64,000 nt of DNA, from positions 80,347,978-80,411,977 of the forward strand of contig OY294068.1 of NCBI GenBank assembly GCA_958510875.1, in the 5' to 3' direction. Source of the stretch: Endomychus coccineus. Taxonomy: Eukaryota; Arthropoda; Insecta; Coleoptera; Endomychidae. Below the pieces are notes generated by a model. The model was not told the DNA's origin. It did not search any database and saw only the letters and a list, made by a program, of their open reading frames with translations. This document shows, piece after piece, positions 38,801 to 44,800 of this stretch. Made by a program: the position numbers and the translations under genes. Position 1 is the stretch's first letter. Every line of letters starts with the position of its first letter.

Positions 38801-41800
38801 TTAAAGTTATATTTTAATTACGTTGCTTAATAAATAACAGTATTTTTCGATCCACTATTCAATCAATGATATGAATGTTGTAAAAGCATCTGATTGATAG
38901 GATGTCTCAATAGAGTATTATGAGTTTGAGGTAATTACTTTTACTTACAGTGTACTCATCTTCTGCTAGGTAAATTAGTTGTGAAAAAGTTTCCAACCCA
39001 CGCAAAATCCCCCATAATGTGTTTGAGGACAACTTTCTGGAAGTAGATGTCAAGTTCAACGTATCTAGAAGAAAATTTATAATGTTATAAATATCAAGGT
39101 TATTGTCTCTTATAAAAATGCTGCTTTTGGCAACTATTGTAATAAGTCATAAATCATACCGAATGCGAGAAATAATAATAGTATATTATTCCAACATTAG
39201 TGAAATTTAAAACGCGAGAGATTCAGATCTGCCGTATTGTGTCAACTATATGTCGATTTTTCTAGAGAACTCAACCAAGGTAGAAGGGAAGAAGCAGGCA
39301 TATTTGATATTGAATTCGAATTCATTATCCATATTTTGAATAATAACTATGTATATCTATGGTTTCGGCGTTTACGTAGTGTAAATTCATAATACTTCGG
39401 AAGTTGGTGAATAAAACTCAAATTTTACACAAAACTTTTAACATTTAATTTAAAAATGCTGACAATTTCACACACAAATTATTACTTTTCTTTCGCTATT
39501 TATCACAAGCCCACCCACGCAGGTACGACAATACAGAATACACAACACTTCTTTACATCCACAATCACACAAGCTAGCAGCATATAATTGTATGATACAT
39601 AGATTAATTAATGTCCCATTAAGTAAAGATAATTTCCATTTAGAATTGAACAGAATCATAGATATTGCCAAAAATAACGGTTATAATGTCAAGATGATTA
39701 ATAAAATACTCCAAAATAAACTCAATAAAAAAGCCTTAAGCATAATTTATCCGCAAATTAATAATAATACAAAATCAAATTTCACATGTCTAACATATTT
39801 AGGTAAACATTCACTAAAAATATCTCAATTCCTTAAAAAACAGAATAAAAACGTCGCCTTCAAAACAAAAAATAACCTATGCTCGTATATTAATAACTCG
39901 AAGTCTAAAAAAGATAACTTAAAGAAATCTGGAGTTTACAGACTGAGATGTGATGACTGTAGTGCTTTGTACATAGGACAAACTGGACGCAGTTTCAGCG
40001 TAAGGTTCAATGAACATTTGAGAAGTTACAGGCTCAAAAAAGAAGACTCTAATTACGCAAATCACCTGTTAGAACATAACCACAATTTCACCCTTAATCC
40101 TGATATTCTACATATTCAGAAAAAAAGGACATAAACTTAATATATTAGAATCCATAGAAATATTTAAACACTCAAAAAACAATAATAATGTAATATTAAA
40201 TGATCAAATCGACACATATAATTCACTGCTTGTTAACAATTTTGTAAGCACACTCCCACCATTATCCACCCCCATCCCTCAATTTGTACCACATTCTGAT
40301 CCCTGATATTTAAGGACATACTTTTAGATTTAGCTTTAGTTGATAACTCCTCGCTTTGATAATGCCACAGTGTGGTGAAACAATTTGTCAGCATTTTTAA
40401 ATTAAATGTTAAAAGTTTTGTGTAAAATTTGAGTTCTATTCTCCAACTTCCGAAATAACTATGTATATTATGCGTGCGGTATAGTGAATTATTCTAAATA
40501 CTAGGAAGAAGAAGTGAAAATTTGAATGCAGACGAGGGCAAGGTGAAAAGTCCTTGAAAAATTAAACAAGAAATGATTTATTTGGTCAAAACTTATTTGA
40601 TTTCTCAACATAATCTCCTTGTAACCCGATACACTTCGTTCAACGTTTTTCTAATTTTTCAATTCCTTTCAAACAATACTATTCCGGCAATCCTTCAAAA
40701 TAGGCGTTTGTTCCAGCGATGACCTACATCCTTGGAGTCAAATCTCTTTCCGTCAAGACATTTCTTCAAGTTTGGAAATGGATGAAAATCGTAGGGGGCC
40801 AAATCTGGAGAATATGGTGGATGACGAACTAATTCGTAGCGCAATTCATGTAATTTTGCCATTGCCACTGCGAACCTGTGCGCTGGTGCGTTGTCCTGGG
40901 GGAAGAGCACTTTTTTCTTTGTAAAATGCGGCCTATATACGCCGATGATCGTTTTGCCCTTTTCAATGTAATCGATATGGACGATACCGTGTCCATTTCA
41001 AAAAAATTGCCGCCATGACTTTGTTGGCCGGTAAACCCACTTTGACCTTCTTTGGTTTCGATTCGCCAGGACAAGTTCACTGTTCGGACTGTTCTTCGGT
41101 CTCTGGTGTATTGTGGTGGTTACAAAACGGCGCAATAAGTCCTTTTATCGCGCTTGAACATTGACAAACACTCCTTTGAAGTTGTCACACGGTCGCTCTT
41201 GTTGTCAACAAAGAGCAAATGCGGCATTCATCTGGCAGATAGCTTTCTCATATCCAAAAATGTATGCAAAATTTTCCATACCTGTTCGTATGAGATGCCC
41301 ATAGGCTCAGCAATCTCGTGCACTCTAACTCACCGATCGTTCAATATCATACCATGGATTTCTGGCATTGTAAACTCAATTTGACGATCAGAACGTTCGG
41401 CGTTCTTTGTGGTCCTACTACTACAACGAAAATCAGTAAGCCATTTGTGAATCGTTCTGATCGATGGTGCAGAGTCCCCATAATGTTTAACAAGCGATGT
41501 TTTAGTTTGCGCAATGTGTCTTCCACCCAAAAAATAATATTTAATCAAGTTTGTCCATGTTCACAAAAATTCTCCAGGTTGCCTGCTTTCGATGGGTGTC
41601 AAAACAGAACTATGTATCAGTCTGAAAGTCTTTGTTTCAGATGGTACATTACTCACAAATATCACATGGAATTTTCGATTGTGGCGCCCTCTGTTTTATT
41701 TTTCAGGAACTTTTCACCTTGCCCTCGTAACTGAAACCTGAACAACGCTCTCACTGTGGTGAGACTTCACAGTAATACCGGAACCTGATCCTAGTACAAC

Positions 41801-44800
41801 AGCTAGACAAATAGTTTCACACCTACCATTCCAATCCCTGCTAGATAGGTCAATGAATTCGTAAGTGTAATATCACCAACCAGACGAATATCTTTCTTCT
41901 GAATAGAGTCTATGAGCTTCAGCGAATGTTTAGGAGCTGAAATCCAAACATGTGAACCGTACTCTGGGACATGTTGATTTTGCGCTTTATAGATCACGAA
42001 GAACTGGTGGTGATAACGACCATGTATATTAAGGACTTCACAGAATAGTTCTACCTGACAACATCAACAATAGTTGTACCTGATAACATCAAATGGGATT
42101 ATGGGATCCGTCTTTGTGAAGAAATTACAACCTTGAGTTTTGGTTGCTCACAAGATTATCAGATCTCCATTTAATTCTTGCTAGATCTTCATTTATTACA
42201 TTACTATTATTATTTATATCATTATTCAGTATTATCTCTGTCTTGCTTCGTTGGATGATATAGGGGTCGTAGAGGAAAAAACGGTATGAAGTGTAACCTA
42301 ATCCACATAGCTGTAGGCGGGGCAGGAGGTAAGTTCCAATAGATCACCGTTGAATAATATCATTGACAGCCATTGTATTGGAGGAGACTTCGTCAACCAT
42401 TACATTTTTTTAATTCTACGTACACGAAAGGACAACGTATAATGTTGGTAGAACATCCTGTAAACCAGGGATGATAGGAGAGGAGGCATCGGAATTTTTC
42501 TTGAAAGTGTGAAGGTTAGACATCAGGAAACCCCTCAATAGGTTAAAGAGTTCCACACTTTCTCCGTTCGATCGAAAAATGGAGCCTGGTAGAAATAAAT
42601 TTAGCAAATATCGAGCTTGACAATGAAAAGGGGCCCAGTCTGAGCTCGTCTAGTCTGCCTACATTGAATCTCTCGTCGTGAAATAACAGACCATGGAATG
42701 TACAGGGTGTCTTCGAACTGCGTGGCAAAAATGAAACCGAAGATTCTTTGATTCGAAAAAAATTTGATGAGCCCTTTTACTTTTGCCTCAAGTGTCTTGT
42801 TTAGTCGGTAGAGGGCTTCAAAGTTGCAAAAATAATTTTGTTTTTTCGGTATAACTTGAGAACGTGATGGAGGACTTTTACAATATTTGGCAGGTGAGTT
42901 ACTGTCAATAATAGCCGTTTTGAGAGCGGAGCATGGAGCCTTAGAGACCATAGAAATGGCTCAAACTTGAGGATGTAACGGGAAAAGTGTCCAGAACTTT
43001 TTTGTTGTCGAAGTAATTCACTCTATATTTTTTATGTAGATAGCTTATCTAATTTGAAAACTTTTCTTACTCTTAGAAAATTTTGATAAAATCAACGGAT
43101 TAGCTTGAAAAAAATAATTTTCGAGTCTCTGCAATTTTGGCTTACTAATTTTACTTGATTAAAATATCTTAGTTGCCTTTGCTTTTCTAATGTCATTTTG
43201 GCATTTGGAGAATTTATTCTCAAAACTGTCAGTTTTTACTTTGCTTTCCGTAAAAATTTTATAAAATTATGGCTCAAAATTTCACTAACACTGAAATGGT
43301 TAATATCTCGGTAAAACACGAATAATAAAAACAATAGAAATGGGGAAACGATGTGATTATTTAGGAAAAACAAATGCTAAATTAAAAGAAACAACAAAAC
43401 TTTCTGGGAAATCGCTAAGGCATCAATTGTTCGAAATGTTGCCCATTTTCCTGAATACACAAATTAATTCGTTTCAAGAAATTGGATTGAACTCTGGCTA
43501 GTACTTCAGGATCATTCTTCAATAAATCCGCTTCATGATTAATTCGTTGCAACAATTCCTCTCGTGTGTTTACTGGAGCTGCATAAACTTTCGACTTCAA
43601 AGCGCCCCATAGAAAGAAGTCGCGGGGCGTCAAATCAGGGGAGCGGGCCGGCCAGTTCACTGGTGCATCGTGTCCTCTACCTATCCAGCGATCTGGATAT
43701 TCCGCATTCAAATGTCACCTCACAGCTAATGTGAAATGAGGAGGTGCACCATCATGGATAAACCAGGCCACGACGAATGTGTAAGGGCAAGTTCAAGTAG
43801 CCTTTGTTCCAAAAAGTTCAAGTAGTTCTCCCCGTTCAATCGATCGGGTATAACGGTAGGGCCAATAATAAAGTTATCCACAATTCCAACCCAAACTTTG
43901 ATTTTAGTTTGATTCTGAAAATATGTAACTTCCGTCTCATGAGGATTTTCATCAGCATAGAAATGTTCATTATGGAGGTTAAAAAGACCACATCTCGGAA
44001 AGTATCTTCGTCCGTGAACAGAATTCTTCTACAAAAATTGGGGTTTGCGTTTTGTCTTTGGACAATAAGCCGACAGAAATCTAGCCGATGAGCTGGATCC
44101 ATGGGCAATAAGTCTTGAACTGTTTTAATATGATAGGGATACAACAGTTCTTCTTTCAGTACATTATGCACTAATGATTTTGAGGCTCCAATACGAAGTC
44201 CCAAACGTAGTGTGTTTATTCCAGGTTCAGTTTCAACCGCTTCCAGTATCGCTTCTTCGAGCTCTAACGTCCTTCTTGTCCGTCTGCGTCCAGTTTCTCT
44301 GCGATTTGCTTCAAATTTGCCAGTTTCGCGAAGGTTTGCCGATTTGGAATTCTGCGATGCGGATATCTTTCCCTTCTCCGGCCATTGCAACGACAAAGTC
44401 CATAAATCAATAACATATCAACATTTTGAGCCATAATTTTATAAAATTTTTACGGAAAGCAAAGTAAAAACTGACGTTTTGAGAAGAAATTCTTCAAATG
44501 CCAAAATGATATTAGAAAAGCAAAGGCAACTAAGGTATTTTAATCAAGTAAAATTAGTAAGCCAAAATTGCAGAGACTCGAAAATTAATTTTTTCAAGCT
44601 AATCCGTTGATTTTATCAAAATTTTCTAAGAGTAAGAAAAGTTTTCAAATTAGATAAGCTATCTACATAAAAAATATAGAGTGAATTACATCGACCACAA
44701 AAAAGTTCTGGACACTTTTCCCGTTACATCCTTAAGTTTGAGCCATTTCTATGGTCTCTAAGGCTCTGTGCTCCACTCTCAAAAATGGCCATTATTGACA

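Noticed and set aside
41318..41734. 138-codon plus-strand frame
   Set aside because: Antisense of the mariner transposase and its inverted repeat.
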